Origin: JACPHD01 sp964431805 | Lineage (GTDB): Bacteria; Patescibacteriota; Patescibacteriia; Patescibacteriales; GWC2-42-12 | Direction of reading: 5' to 3' | Assembly (NCBI GenBank): GCA_964431805.1 | Contig: CAYSKV010000003.1 | Coordinates: 57,315 to 121,314 of the forward strand | DNA: 64,000 nt | Shown here: positions 34,229-42,410 of the stretch, one piece after another | Layout of the letters: each line of letters starts with the position of its first letter | Position numbering within the stretch: position 1 is the first letter of the stretch | Notes under the pieces: generated by a model | What the model was told of the DNA's origin: nothing | The model's database searches: none | The model's input: only the letters and a program-made list of their open reading frames with translations | Position numbers and translations under genes: made by a program

Positions 34229-36022
34229 ATGAGTAATATTAGAAATTTTTGCATAATTGCCCATATTGATCATGGTAAATCTACTATGGCTGATCGTATG
34301 CTGGAAATTACCGGTACGATTGAAAAAAGAAAAATGAAAGATCAGATATTGGATCGCATGGATTTAGAAAGAGAAAGAGGCATAACCATTAAATTGCAGC
34401 CAGTAAAAATGGATTATCAAGGTTATGCTTTAAATTTAATTGATACGCCGGGCCATGTTGATTTTACTTATGAAGTTTCGCGTAGCTTAGCGGCGGTTGA
34501 AGGCGCGGTATTACTCGTAGACGCGGCACAAGGTATTCAGGCGCAAACTTTGGCGAATTTATATTTAGCCTTAGAACAAGATTTAACTATTATTCCGGTA
34601 ATTAACAAAATTGATTTGCCGGCCGCTAATGTAGAAAAAACAAAAAAAGAAATTATTCAACTTTTAGGTTGTAAACCAGAAGAAATTATTTTAGCTTCAG
34701 GAAAAACCGGGCAAGGCGTGGAAGAAGTTTTGCAGGCGGTTATAAAATATGTGCCAGAGCCGGTTATGTCTAGAGAAAAATCAAGCGATTCAACATTACG
34801 CGCTTTAATTTTTGATTCAACTTACGACGAATATCGCGGCGTGGTCGCGTATATTAGAGTTTTTGGTGGCGCTATAAAAAAAGGTGATAAAATAATACTG
34901 TTAGCTACCAAAGCTAAGAGTGAAGCGCTAGACGTAGGAATTTTTAAACCAGAATATAAGTCTACTGGAGAATTAAAAACTGGTGAAATTGGTTATATAG
35001 TTACCGGGTTTAAAGACGTTAGCGAATGCCGGGTAGGCGATACAATTGCGTTTTTAAATCGTGAAAAAGAAACTGAACCGTTAAAAGGTTATAATGAAGT
35101 TAAGCCCATGGTATTTGCTGGAGTATTTCCGCATGAAGGCAATGAGTTTGAAGAATTACGAGAAGCAATTTCAAAATTAAAATTAAATGACGCAGCCCTA
35201 ATTTACGAACCTGAACATTCCGAAGCCTTAGGTTTTGGTTTTAGATGCGGATTTTTGGGTTTATTGCATTTAGAAATTTTTCAAGAACGTTTAAGTCGAG
35301 AATATAATTTAAATTTAACTGTTACCATTCCGAGTGTAGCTTATAAAGTTTATAAGAAAAATGGTGATGACGCGATTATTAGAAGTCCGCAAAAATTACC
35401 CGATCCGACGGAAATAGATAGAATTGAAGAGCCTTGGGTTAGTCTTGATATTATTGCGCCCAAAGAATATATCGGAGCGATTTTGAATTTAGTTCAAGAT
35501 AAACGAGGCGTTTATAAAAATACCGAATATATTGATGAGAGCAGAGTAATTTTACATTATGAAATTCCTATGGCGGCGATTTTAACTGATTTTTATGACA
35601 AAATAAAAAGCGTTAGTTCTGGCTACGCCTCCATAAATTACGAATTTATCGGCTATAAGCAAGCCGATGTGATAAAAATGGATATTTTAGTGGCAGAAGA
35701 AGCGGTTGAAGCATTAGCTATGATAGTTTATCGCGACGATGCTTTTAAACGAGGCAAAGATGTGGTCAATACTTTAAAAGAAACTTTACCTAAACAAATG
35801 TTCGCCATTAAATTACAGGCGGCCGTGGGCGGAAAAATTATTGCGGCCGAAAGAATTTCCGCTATGCGTAAAGATGTAACTGCTAAATTATATGGCGGCG
35901 ACGTATCGCGTAAAAGAAAATTATTAGAAAAACAGAAAAAAGGCAAAAAGAAAATGGAGGCGCACGGCAAAGGTAGAGTTGAAATTCCTAGCGATGTTTT
36001 TGTAAAATTATTAAAAAAATAA
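34229..36022 (+). CDS. lepA: Elongation factor 4 (LepA)
   Basis: A 597-residue ribosome-associated GTPase. G motifs: AHIDHGKST (G1), RGITIK (G2), DTPGHVDF (G3) and NKIDLPAA (G4). The C-terminal unique domain with GGDVSRKRKLLEKQKKGKK is diagnostic for LepA. Full length. An AT-rich spacer and a terminator precede it. Confidence 0.96.
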   Translation: MSNIRNFCIIAHIDHGKSTMADRMLEITGTIEKRKMKDQILDRMDLERERGITIKLQPVKMDYQGYALNLIDTPGHVDFTYEVSRSLAAVEGAVLLVDAAQGIQAQTLANLYLALEQDLTIIPVINKIDLPAANVEKTKKEIIQLLGCKPEEIILASGKTGQGVEEVLQAVIKYVPEPVMSREKSSDSTLRALIFDSTYDEYRGVVAYIRVFGGAIKKGDKIILLATKAKSEALDVGIFKPEYKSTGELKTGEIGYIVTGFKDVSECRVGDTIAFLNREKETEPLKGYNEVKPMVFAGVFPHEGNEFEELREAISKLKLNDAALIYEPEHSEALGFGFRCGFLGLLHLEIFQERLSREYNLNLTVTIPSVAYKVYKKNGDDAIIRSPQKLPDPTEIDRIEEPWVSLDIIAPKEYIGAILNLVQDKRGVYKNTEYIDESRVILHYEIPMAAILTDFYDKIKSVSSGYASINYEFIGYKQADVIKMDILVAEEAVEALAMIVYRDDAFKRGKDVVNTLKETLPKQMFAIKLQAAVGGKIIAAERISAMRKDVTAKLYGGDVSRKRKLLEKQKKGKKKMEAHGKGRVEIPSDVFVKLLKK

Positions 36023-36057
36023 AGACTTTAAAAAACTTTTTATTTAATAAAAATAAT

Positions 36058-36153
36058 ATGAAAAGAAAATCTTTGAATAGAATAATTTGGGCTATTATTA
36101 GTATTATGGTAATTTTTTCTATGGTCGCTTGGACTATGGCCGGATTTTTTTAA
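36058..36153 (+). CDS. Tiny single-helix membrane protein
   Basis: A 31-residue frame (MKRKSLNRIIWAIISIMVIF...) with three basic residues followed by one hydrophobic helix. It sits 35 bases after lepA and 10 bases before recJ, in an otherwise unused gap. Proteins of this shape and size are common in AT-rich genomes, but homology cannot be tested here. Confidence 0.45.
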   Translation: MKRKSLNRIIWAIISIMVIFSMVAWTMAGFF

Positions 36154-36163
36154 TTATTAAATT

Positions 36164-37894
36164 ATGGCTAATAGATGGGAACTTAAATCTGTTGCTGCAA
36201 ATGATTTTATTAAAAAAAATCCTGAATATAACAAGATTATACTTCAGTTGCTTTTTAATAGGCGATTAATAAATAAAGAAGAAATTAAATCGTTTTTTCA
36301 ACCAGATGAAATTGGCTTGTCCGATCCATTTTTATTAAAGAATATGGAAGCAGCAGCCATTTTAACAATTAAAAATATTAAAGAGCAAAATTTAATAGCT
36401 GTTTGCGGTGATTACGATACTGATGGCGTAACGGCCACGGCCGCTTTAATCGAAATTTTAAAAATTTTTAAAGCTAAAACAAGTGTTTTTATCCCCGGCA
36501 GAACTAGCGGAGGATATGGTTTAAATAAAAAAGCGATTGATGAATTGGCTAAAAATGGAGCTAAATTAATAATTACGGTTGATAATGGTATTCGTAGTAA
36601 AGAAGAAGTAATTTATGCTAAAAAATTGGGATTAGATGTAATTATTACTGATCATCATGAACCGCCGCTAGATAAAAATGATTGGCCGGATTGTTTAATT
36701 ATTAATCCTAAAGCTGAAGATTATTCTTATAAAAGTTTAGCCGGTGTGGGTGTGGCTTTTAAATTTATCCAAGGTTTAATTAAACTTTCTAAATTAAACG
36801 AACAATTGAAAAATAAATTAGCGGAAAAAGTTTTGGATTTAGTAGCTATTGGCACGGTGGCTGATATGGTGAGTTTGCTTGGAGAAAACAGAACGTTGGT
36901 TAGTCAAGGCTTAAAAGTAATAAATCAAGGAAAACGGCTTGGTATAGCTGAGTTGATAAAAGTAGCGCAAACTAACGGTAATTTAAATAAAAAAGTAAAT
37001 TCATTTCATATTGGTTGGCAAATTTCCCCAAGATTAAATTCAGCCGGCCGCATGGATCATGCTAATACGGCCTATGAACTTTTAATTACTAAGGATAAAA
37101 CCGAAGCGCAAACTATCGCTAAAAAATTAAACGTAAAAAATAGCGAAAGACAAAAAATAACTGAAGAAATAACCGCTTATTGCTGTGAAATTATTGAAAA
37201 AAGAATGCTTAATGATAAAATGTTGGCCGTTTGTTCGCCTAATATTGAAGATGATTCGGCCGAAGGTTGGCAGGAAGGTGTGGTTGGGTTAGTGGCTGGA
37301 CGATTATGTGAAAAATACGCTAGACCAGTCTTAGTGATTACTAAAACAAAAAATGAAATAAAAGGTTCGGGCAGAAGTATTGATGAATTTAATATTATGA
37401 AAGCGGTTGAAGGTTCAAGTGAATTTTTAGAAAAATTTGGCGGGCATGCGGCAGCCTGTGGGTTTACTTTAAAAAGTAAAAAAGATTTAGATGGTTTTAT
37501 AAAACAAACTAAGAAAATTGCTAATCAGGCTTTAGCTAAAATTGAATTATCATCTAAAATTTTAATTGAAGCAGAGATCGATTTATTAGATATTAATGAC
37601 GAATTATTAGAAGCTTTAGAGAAGTTTGAGCCATATGGAGAAGATAACGATAAGCCAAAATTTTTAAGTAGAGGTTTAAAAATAATGGATAAAGTAAATA
37701 TGGGAGCTGATGCTCAACATATTAAATTTAGATTTGATTCAATCTGGGCGGTAGCTTTTAGCCAAGCGGAAAATTTAAAAGATTTTAAAATAGGCGATGA
37801 AGTTGACGTAGTTTATTATTTAGAATTTAATGAATTTAATGGTCGGCGTACGGCGCAAATGAAAATTGTAGATATAAAATTAAATAAAAAATAA
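36164..37894 (+). CDS. recJ: Single-stranded-DNA exonuclease RecJ
   Basis: A 576-residue DHH-family 5'-3' exonuclease used in recombination and mismatch repair. Motifs: VCGDYDTDGVTATAAL, IPGRTSGGYGLN, ITVDNGI, the DHH motif in IITDHHEPP, GVGVAFKF and the DHHA1 segment EKFGGHAAACGFTL. The length is typical. Directly followed (2 bases) by the RNase H-like gene. Confidence 0.95.
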   Translation: MANRWELKSVAANDFIKKNPEYNKIILQLLFNRRLINKEEIKSFFQPDEIGLSDPFLLKNMEAAAILTIKNIKEQNLIAVCGDYDTDGVTATAALIEILKIFKAKTSVFIPGRTSGGYGLNKKAIDELAKNGAKLIITVDNGIRSKEEVIYAKKLGLDVIITDHHEPPLDKNDWPDCLIINPKAEDYSYKSLAGVGVAFKFIQGLIKLSKLNEQLKNKLAEKVLDLVAIGTVADMVSLLGENRTLVSQGLKVINQGKRLGIAELIKVAQTNGNLNKKVNSFHIGWQISPRLNSAGRMDHANTAYELLITKDKTEAQTIAKKLNVKNSERQKITEEITAYCCEIIEKRMLNDKMLAVCSPNIEDDSAEGWQEGVVGLVAGRLCEKYARPVLVITKTKNEIKGSGRSIDEFNIMKAVEGSSEFLEKFGGHAAACGFTLKSKKDLDGFIKQTKKIANQALAKIELSSKILIEAEIDLLDINDELLEALEKFEPYGEDNDKPKFLSRGLKIMDKVNMGADAQHIKFRFDSIWAVAFSQAENLKDFKIGDEVDVVYYLEFNEFNGRRTAQMKIVDIKLNKK

Positions 37895-37896
37895 TT

Positions 37897-38310
37897 ATGA
37901 AATATGAAAAATTAAAACTTTTTACTGACGGCGGAGCGCGTGGTAACCCTGGGCCGGCCGGAATCGGCGCGGTAATTTTTGATGAAAAGGGAAATGTTGT
38001 AGCCGAAATTTCTGAATATATTGGTGAAACCACAAACAACCAAGCCGAGTATAAAGCTTTAATTGCTGGCCTAACAAAAGCTAAAGAACTGGGGGCGAGC
38101 GAGCTTGAAGTATTTTTAGATTCAGAACTCGTAGTAAAGCAATTAAACCGAGAATATCGGGTTAAAGATAAAGACCTTGCGCCTTTATTTGTCCAAGTGT
38201 ATAATACTTCATTAAGTTTTAAAAAGATTATTTTTAAGCATATTTTTAGAGAAAAGAATGAATTAGCCGATAAATTAGTTAATCAAGCCTTAGATAAGGC
38301 TGGTAAATAA
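37897..38310 (+). CDS. RNase HI-like protein
   Basis: A 137-residue RNase H fold of the RVT_3/RNase HI-like type. Motifs: LFTDGGARGNPGPAGIGAVI (first catalytic Asp), NNQAEYKALIAGL (Glu), LDSELVVKQLN (Asp) and the final ELADKLVNQAL (Asp). Predicted to cut RNA in RNA-DNA hybrids. It likely shares the recJ transcript and ends just before tRNA-Val. Confidence 0.9.
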   Translation: MKYEKLKLFTDGGARGNPGPAGIGAVIFDEKGNVVAEISEYIGETTNNQAEYKALIAGLTKAKELGASELEVFLDSELVVKQLNREYRVKDKDLAPLFVQVYNTSLSFKKIIFKHIFREKNELADKLVNQALDKAGK

Positions 38311-38314
38311 TTAA

Positions 38315-38388
38315 GGACGCATGGCTCAGTTGGTTAGAGCGCTCCGTTCACATCGGAGAGGTCGAAGGTCCGAGTCCTTCTGCGTCCA
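38315..38388 (+). tRNA. tRNA-Val (CAC)
   Basis: A 74-base cloverleaf. Acceptor GGACGCA/TGCGTCC, anticodon arm CTCCG-TTCACAT-CGGAG (anticodon CAC), discriminator A, no encoded CCA. It begins 4 bases after the RNase H-like gene. Confidence 0.94.
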
Positions 38389-38444
38389 CAATTGAATTTA
38401 ATAATTTAAACAATAAATTTAATGAACGCTTAGGAGGATTGAAG

Positions 38445-38570
38445 ATGAAAACAAAATGCAGTTGTGCTAATGAACATTGTTGTCATAAGAAAGTTAAAAG
38501 AAAAACGATATTCGATAAAAAAGCGGAAGAAAATTTATTAGGGAAACCTGTGCTGCTCCCGATTGTCTAA
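38445..38570 (+). CDS. Tiny Cys/His-rich protein, first gene of small-gene cluster
   Basis: A 41-residue frame starting MKTKCSCANEHCCHKK. Four Cys and two His in the first 14 residues could bind a metal, and the rest is basic and helical. It is preceded 8 bases upstream by a perfect AGGAGG ribosome site at 38432-38437, which is rare in this window. I know no family for it. It heads a run of four small genes between tRNA-Val and rnpB. Confidence 0.6.
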   Translation: MKTKCSCANEHCCHKKVKRKTIFDKKAEENLLGKPVLLPIV

Positions 38571-38636
38571 AGCATTTGGGAGATGGGTTGTTGAATTAAT
38601 CGGTCTTTTTAAATTTATTTTTAGGGGGAATAAATT

Positions 38637-38954
38637 ATGAAGAATGATAAATCCGGAGGCTTTTATTTTGTTTTGTCAATTTTTTTGTTAGGTTTTTTAG
38701 GAACAGCTGCTATTATTCTTTATCAGAACCAGATCGTTTTGCCAAGAGTAAGAGTTTTTCTGTTCGTCGGTTTTGACGAAGTAGCCAGCCGGTTAGCGAT
38801 ATATAAATGGCTATCTGGTGTAGTAGCGATTTATTTTTTATTTTTTTTGTTTTATAGCAGATACGCAAAAAATAAAAAATTGCGCGAAGAAAGGTTGTCC
38901 GAAAAATTTTTACATGAGCAATCAGAAAGAGAGGGGGGAATTCTGGAAGCATGA
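38637..38954 (+). CDS. Small two-helix membrane protein
   Basis: A 105-residue protein with two hydrophobic helices (about residues 9-29 and 58-77) and a charged C-terminal tail rich in Arg, Glu and Lys. The ribosome site AGGGGG lies about 8 bases before the ATG. Its stop overlaps the next start (ATGA). Family unknown. Confidence 0.65.
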   Translation: MKNDKSGGFYFVLSIFLLGFLGTAAIILYQNQIVLPRVRVFLFVGFDEVASRLAIYKWLSGVVAIYFLFFLFYSRYAKNKKLREERLSEKFLHEQSEREGGILEA

Positions 38955-39082
38955 TAGAAATAATAAATCAAATAGTCGCTTGGTCTAACGGACATATGGT
39001 CAATATAATTGTCGCCATCGTGGCAGTAGGTTTTTTCCTTATCCATGTTTATGATATAGGCGGCGGGAACGTAAAGGCATAG
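38951..39082 (+). CDS. Tiny single-helix membrane protein
   Basis: A 43-residue frame (MIEIINQIVAWSNGHMV, then one hydrophobic helix, then a Gly-rich end). The start overlaps the stop of the preceding gene by 4 bases and is preceded by a strong GAGAGGGGGG purine run. The overlap and ribosome site make it likely to be translated. Function unknown. Confidence 0.6.
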   Translation: MIEIINQIVAWSNGHMVNIIVAIVAVGFFLIHVYDIGGGNVKA

Positions 39083-39106
39083 TTATACTTAGTTAAGGGG
39101 TGGAAT

Positions 39107-39292
39107 ATGAGGTGCCGAAAAATAATAGATGCCAGCGAGTCTTTAAAAGGGCGGGGCTTTAAAATACCTGACAAAGAGACTTTACGCCATCAGGATGAAA
39201 TGCGCGCCGGAGAAGAAATTCTTCGAAGAAGAGGAACTCAATTTGGTATACATCTTTCCCTGGATTATTTATTTAGGAGAGGGCGGGGATAA
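39107..39292 (+). CDS. Small basic hypothetical protein
   Basis: A 61-residue basic soluble protein, MRCRKIIDASESLKGRG at the start and many Arg at the end (LDYLFRRGRG). A purine-rich ribosome site (AAGGGGTGG) lies just upstream. It is the last gene of the cluster and is followed by a terminator. G+C content is higher than in the neighbouring genes. No family recognised. Confidence 0.6.
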   Translation: MRCRKIIDASESLKGRGFKIPDKETLRHQDEMRAGEEILRRRGTQFGIHLSLDYLFRRGRG

Positions 39293-39302
39293 TTAAATTG
39301 TT

Positions 39303-39335
39303 AAGCTACGATTGATTTTGAGTCGTAGCTTTTTT
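39303..39335 (+). terminator. Terminator of small-gene cluster
   Basis: AAGCTACGA pairs with TCGTAGCTT around an 11-base loop, followed by T5. It closes the small-gene operon before rnpB. Confidence 0.85.
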
Positions 39336-39337
39336 AT

Positions 39338-39377
39338 TTGACTTTTTTTCCATTTAATGGTAATATTTTTATATAAT
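39338..39377 (+). promoter_or_regulatory. rnpB promoter region
   Basis: TTGACT at 39338-39343, a 17-base spacer and TAATAT (39361-39366), with a further TATAAT at 39372-39377, about 17 bases before the RNA. Confidence 0.55.
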
Positions 39378-39393
39378 TTGTTCCTTATATTTT

Positions 39394-39793
39394 ACTAATA
39401 TCAAGGTAAGCGGATGATTGCTTTGATTTTTATCAAAGAGGAAAGTCCGGACTCCAAAAGTACTTTTGTACTGGAAAGCGGCAATGGATAACGTCCATCA
39501 AGAGTAATCTTAGGGAAAGTGCCACAGAGACAATACTAGTCTGCCTTTTGGGCGGATGAAAGGTGAAAAGTTACGCAGTGTTTAAGTTATGTAAGGATAT
39601 CCAAATAACTTAGGCTAGGCGTATTCTGCGCTGGTGACAGCGTTAGACGGCAAACCCTGCCTGGAGCAAGAGCAAACTACACCGCATTTTGCGATGTAAT
39701 GAAAAGTAGCTCGCTTGACCGTAGCGGTAACGCTAAGGCTAGATAGATAATCATTTAGACAGAATCCGGCTTATAGCTTGCCTTGATATTAGT
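39394..39793 (+). ncRNA. rnpB: RNase P RNA (bacterial type A)
   Basis: The catalytic RNA of tRNA 5' processing. The ends form an 18-bp P1 helix (39394-39411 with 39776-39793, one wobble). The universal P4 region is seen as GAGGAAAGTCCGGACTCC near the 5' side and AGAATCCGGCTTA near the 3' side. The conserved internal segments CACAGAGACAATAC, AAGGTGAAAAG, GACGGCAAACCC and TAGATAGATAATCA are present in order. Length 400 bases is typical. Confidence 0.96.
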
Positions 39794-39806
39794 GAAATAT
39801 AACTCA

Positions 39807-39835
39807 TATAACACGCAGTTGCGTGTTATATTTTA
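39807..39835 (+). terminator. Terminator after rnpB
   Basis: TATAACACGCA pairs perfectly with TGCGTGTTATA around a 2-base loop, followed by T4. It ends 8 bases before the next ATG. Confidence 0.82.
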
Positions 39836-39842
39836 GTAATTT

Positions 39843-41264
39843 ATGAAACAAAGCGAATTATTTTTTTCATTTTTACTGGTACCATTAGATTTTTTAATGA
39901 TTATTTTTGCTGGCATCTCAGCTTATTATTTGCGTTTTGCCAGCGTAGCAACTGAAATTAGACCGGTGATTTTTAATTTACCATTTAGTGATTATTTTCA
40001 GATTTTATTATTAATTGCTGTGGCCTGGGTAATTATTTTTGCTTTTGCTGGTTTATATAGCATAAAAAGTTCTCGTCGTTTAACCACAGAAATTTATCGA
40101 GTGATTTTAGCTTGCTCAACCGGTCTAATGTTAATAGTAATTATGATTTTTGCTTTTAGGGAATTATTTTCCTCTCGTTTTATAGTTTTGGCTGGTTGGC
40201 TTTTAGCTATAATTTATATAAGTTTTGCCAGAATGATTGTTAGGTTGATTCAGAGAATTTTATTAAGATATGGCATTGGTATTCATAAAATTGTTTTAGT
40301 AGGCGATAGCAATACTGCCGACGCTTTAATTTATGAATTTTCTAGCAGAAAAAATTCAGGCTATGAGATTGTAAAACGATTGAAGAATTTTAGTTTAGAG
40401 GCAATGGATGATTTAACTGAATTTATGAAGACCTGCAAGGTTGATGAAATTATGCAAAGCGATCCTAATTTAAGCAAAGCTGAAGTAATCAGGCTATTTG
40501 ATTTTGCCGATGAAAATCATATTATTTTTAAATACGCTGCTGATTTGTTAGGAGCTAAAGTATTAAAAACTGAAGTTTCTGAAATTGCTGGTATCCCGGT
40601 AGTTGAAGTAAAAAAGACGCCGCTTGAAGGCTGGGGCAGAATTACTAAAAGAATTTTTGATATTATATTTTCTTTATTTTTTATAATAATTTTTAGTCCG
40701 ATTCTTATTGTTGCCGCTATTATGGTTAAATTGGATTCTCGCGGTCCGATTATTTATAAAAATGAACGAGTTCTAAAAAATGGCACCTTTAAATTGTTTA
40801 AATTTAGATCAATGATTTATCAATATTGTGTAGGCGATGATTATGGCAATGACCAGGCATTAGAGTTAGAAAAAAAATTAATTGAAGAAAAAAGTATTAA
40901 GGCCGGCCCGGTTTATAAAATTGCCGATGATCCGCGTTTAACTAAAGTTGGTAAATTTATTAGGCGCTGGAGTATTGACGAATTACCGCAATTTTTTAAT
41001 GTTTTTATAGGTGATATGAGTTTAGTCGGTCCGCGACCACATCAACCCAGAGAAGTTGCTAAATATGAACGTCATCATAAAAAAGTTTTGTCAATTAAAC
41101 CAGGGTTAACTGGTTTAGCTCAGATTTCTGGGCGTAGCGATTTAAGTTTTGAAGATGAAGTCAAATTAGATAGTTATTATATTGAAAATTGGTCTCTAAT
41201 ATTTGATATTGCCATTCTACTTAGAACGCCATTGGCGGTTATAAGAGGCAGAAAAGTAGAATAA
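39843..41264 (+). CDS. Polyprenyl glycosylphosphotransferase (sugar transferase)
   Basis: A 473-residue membrane enzyme that transfers a sugar phosphate to the undecaprenyl carrier and so starts surface polysaccharide synthesis. It has four N-terminal membrane helices, a nucleotide-binding-like middle domain (KIVLVGDSNTADALI) and a fifth helix. The catalytic bacterial sugar transferase domain follows, with KRIFDIIFS, LFKFRSM, DELPQFFNVFIGDMSLVGPRP and GLTGLAQISGR. The substrate sugar is unknown. First gene of the polysaccharide cluster. Confidence 0.93.
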   Translation: MKQSELFFSFLLVPLDFLMIIFAGISAYYLRFASVATEIRPVIFNLPFSDYFQILLLIAVAWVIIFAFAGLYSIKSSRRLTTEIYRVILACSTGLMLIVIMIFAFRELFSSRFIVLAGWLLAIIYISFARMIVRLIQRILLRYGIGIHKIVLVGDSNTADALIYEFSSRKNSGYEIVKRLKNFSLEAMDDLTEFMKTCKVDEIMQSDPNLSKAEVIRLFDFADENHIIFKYAADLLGAKVLKTEVSEIAGIPVVEVKKTPLEGWGRITKRIFDIIFSLFFIIIFSPILIVAAIMVKLDSRGPIIYKNERVLKNGTFKLFKFRSMIYQYCVGDDYGNDQALELEKKLIEEKSIKAGPVYKIADDPRLTKVGKFIRRWSIDELPQFFNVFIGDMSLVGPRPHQPREVAKYERHHKKVLSIKPGLTGLAQISGRSDLSFEDEVKLDSYYIENWSLIFDIAILLRTPLAVIRGRKVE

Positions 41265-41272
41265 AATTTTAG

Positions 41273-41295
41273 GGCCATTAAATTTTAACTTGATA
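41273..41295 (+). repeat. Palindromic intergenic element, copy 5 (mainly right arm)
   Basis: GGCCATTAAATTTTAACTTGA and the following TA match the right arm of copy 1. The left arm is reduced to TAAAATTTTA. It ends 8 bases before the next ATG, as in the other copies. Confidence 0.65.
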
Positions 41296-41303
41296 AAATA
41301 AAT

Positions 41304-42410
41304 ATGAAAGTAGCTCTAATTCATGATCATTTAGCTCAAGACGGCGGAGCAGAAAAAGTTTTAAAAGTGCTAGCGGACATGTTCCCACAAGCGCCGATTT
41401 ATACTTTACTTTATGAAAAGAAAAATGCTGATAAGTATTATCGCCATCGCCGAATTGAAACTTCTATAATTCAAAAATTACCAGGCGGCGTAAAACATTA
41501 TCAGTGGTATATGCCATTCATGCCTATGGCTATAGAATTTTTTGATTTATCAAACTTTGATTTAGTGATTTCCGATTCTAGCTCATTTGCTAAAGGCGTA
41601 GTAACTTCAAGCCATGCTTTACATGTTTGTTATTGCCATACGCCGACCCGCTATCTTTGGAGTGATACTCATCAATATATTAACGAATTAAAATATAATA
41701 AATATTTTAAGAAAGTAATCTCTTTAGTTTTAAATTATATTAGAATGTGGGACAGGCTGGCCGCGGATAGAGTTGATAAATATATTGCTAATTCCAGTTT
41801 CGTAGCTAAAAGAATAAAAAAATATTATAAACAAGAATCAACCGTAATTTACCCTCCAGTAGAAACAGAACGATTTAAAATTGCTGAAAAAGTTGGCGAT
41901 TATTTTTTAATCGGTGGTCGCTTAGCGCCCTATAAAAGAGTTGACATGGTAATTGAAGCTTGTAAAAAAACAGGCAAGAAATTAAAAGTTTACGGCGACG
42001 GGATAGATTTGGAGCGACTTAAAAAAATAGCCAAAGGTTACCCTAATATTGAATTTTTGGGCTGGGTGGACGATACGGCTAAAGCTGAACTTTATAGCCA
42101 CTCATTAGCCTTTATTTACCCCCAGGAAGAGGATTTCGGCATTACCGCGGTTGAAGCTATGGCTTCGGGCCGTCCGGTAATCGCTTATCGTTCTGGCGGC
42201 GCTATAGAAACTGTGAAAGATGGCGAAACGGGAATATTTTTTAATGAACAAACGGTTGACAGTTTAGCCGAAGCTTTAAAGAGTTTTGATAATGCAAAAT
42301 TTAATCCGATGATAATTAAGCGACACGCCGAACAATTCAGCGTAGAGAGGTTTAAAAAAGAAATTAGTAAATATATAGAAGAATCATGGGAAAATTTTAA
42401 AAATAATTAA
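41304..42410 (+). CDS. Glycosyltransferase family 4, WbaZ-like
   Basis: A 368-residue GT-B glycosyltransferase, probably using an NDP-sugar to extend a lipid-linked saccharide. Motifs: HDHLAQDGGAEKVL at the start, CHTPTRYLWSDTHQY, the hinge IGGRLAPYKRVD and the C-terminal EX7E motif inside EDFGITAVEAMASGRPVIAY. The next gene starts immediately after its stop codon (ATTAAATG), so the two glycosyltransferases are coupled. Confidence 0.92.
   Translation: MKVALIHDHLAQDGGAEKVLKVLADMFPQAPIYTLLYEKKNADKYYRHRRIETSIIQKLPGGVKHYQWYMPFMPMAIEFFDLSNFDLVISDSSSFAKGVVTSSHALHVCYCHTPTRYLWSDTHQYINELKYNKYFKKVISLVLNYIRMWDRLAADRVDKYIANSSFVAKRIKKYYKQESTVIYPPVETERFKIAEKVGDYFLIGGRLAPYKRVDMVIEACKKTGKKLKVYGDGIDLERLKKIAKGYPNIEFLGWVDDTAKAELYSHSLAFIYPQEEDFGITAVEAMASGRPVIAYRSGGAIETVKDGETGIFFNEQTVDSLAEALKSFDNAKFNPMIIKRHAEQFSVERFKKEISKYIEESWENFKNN

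Noticed and set aside
13813..38954. Alternative genetic code with TGA as sense codon (as in Gracilibacteria)
   Set aside because: TGA is used as the stop of the lipase-like gene (13813-13815) and of the small membrane protein (38952-38954), both followed directly by the next gene.
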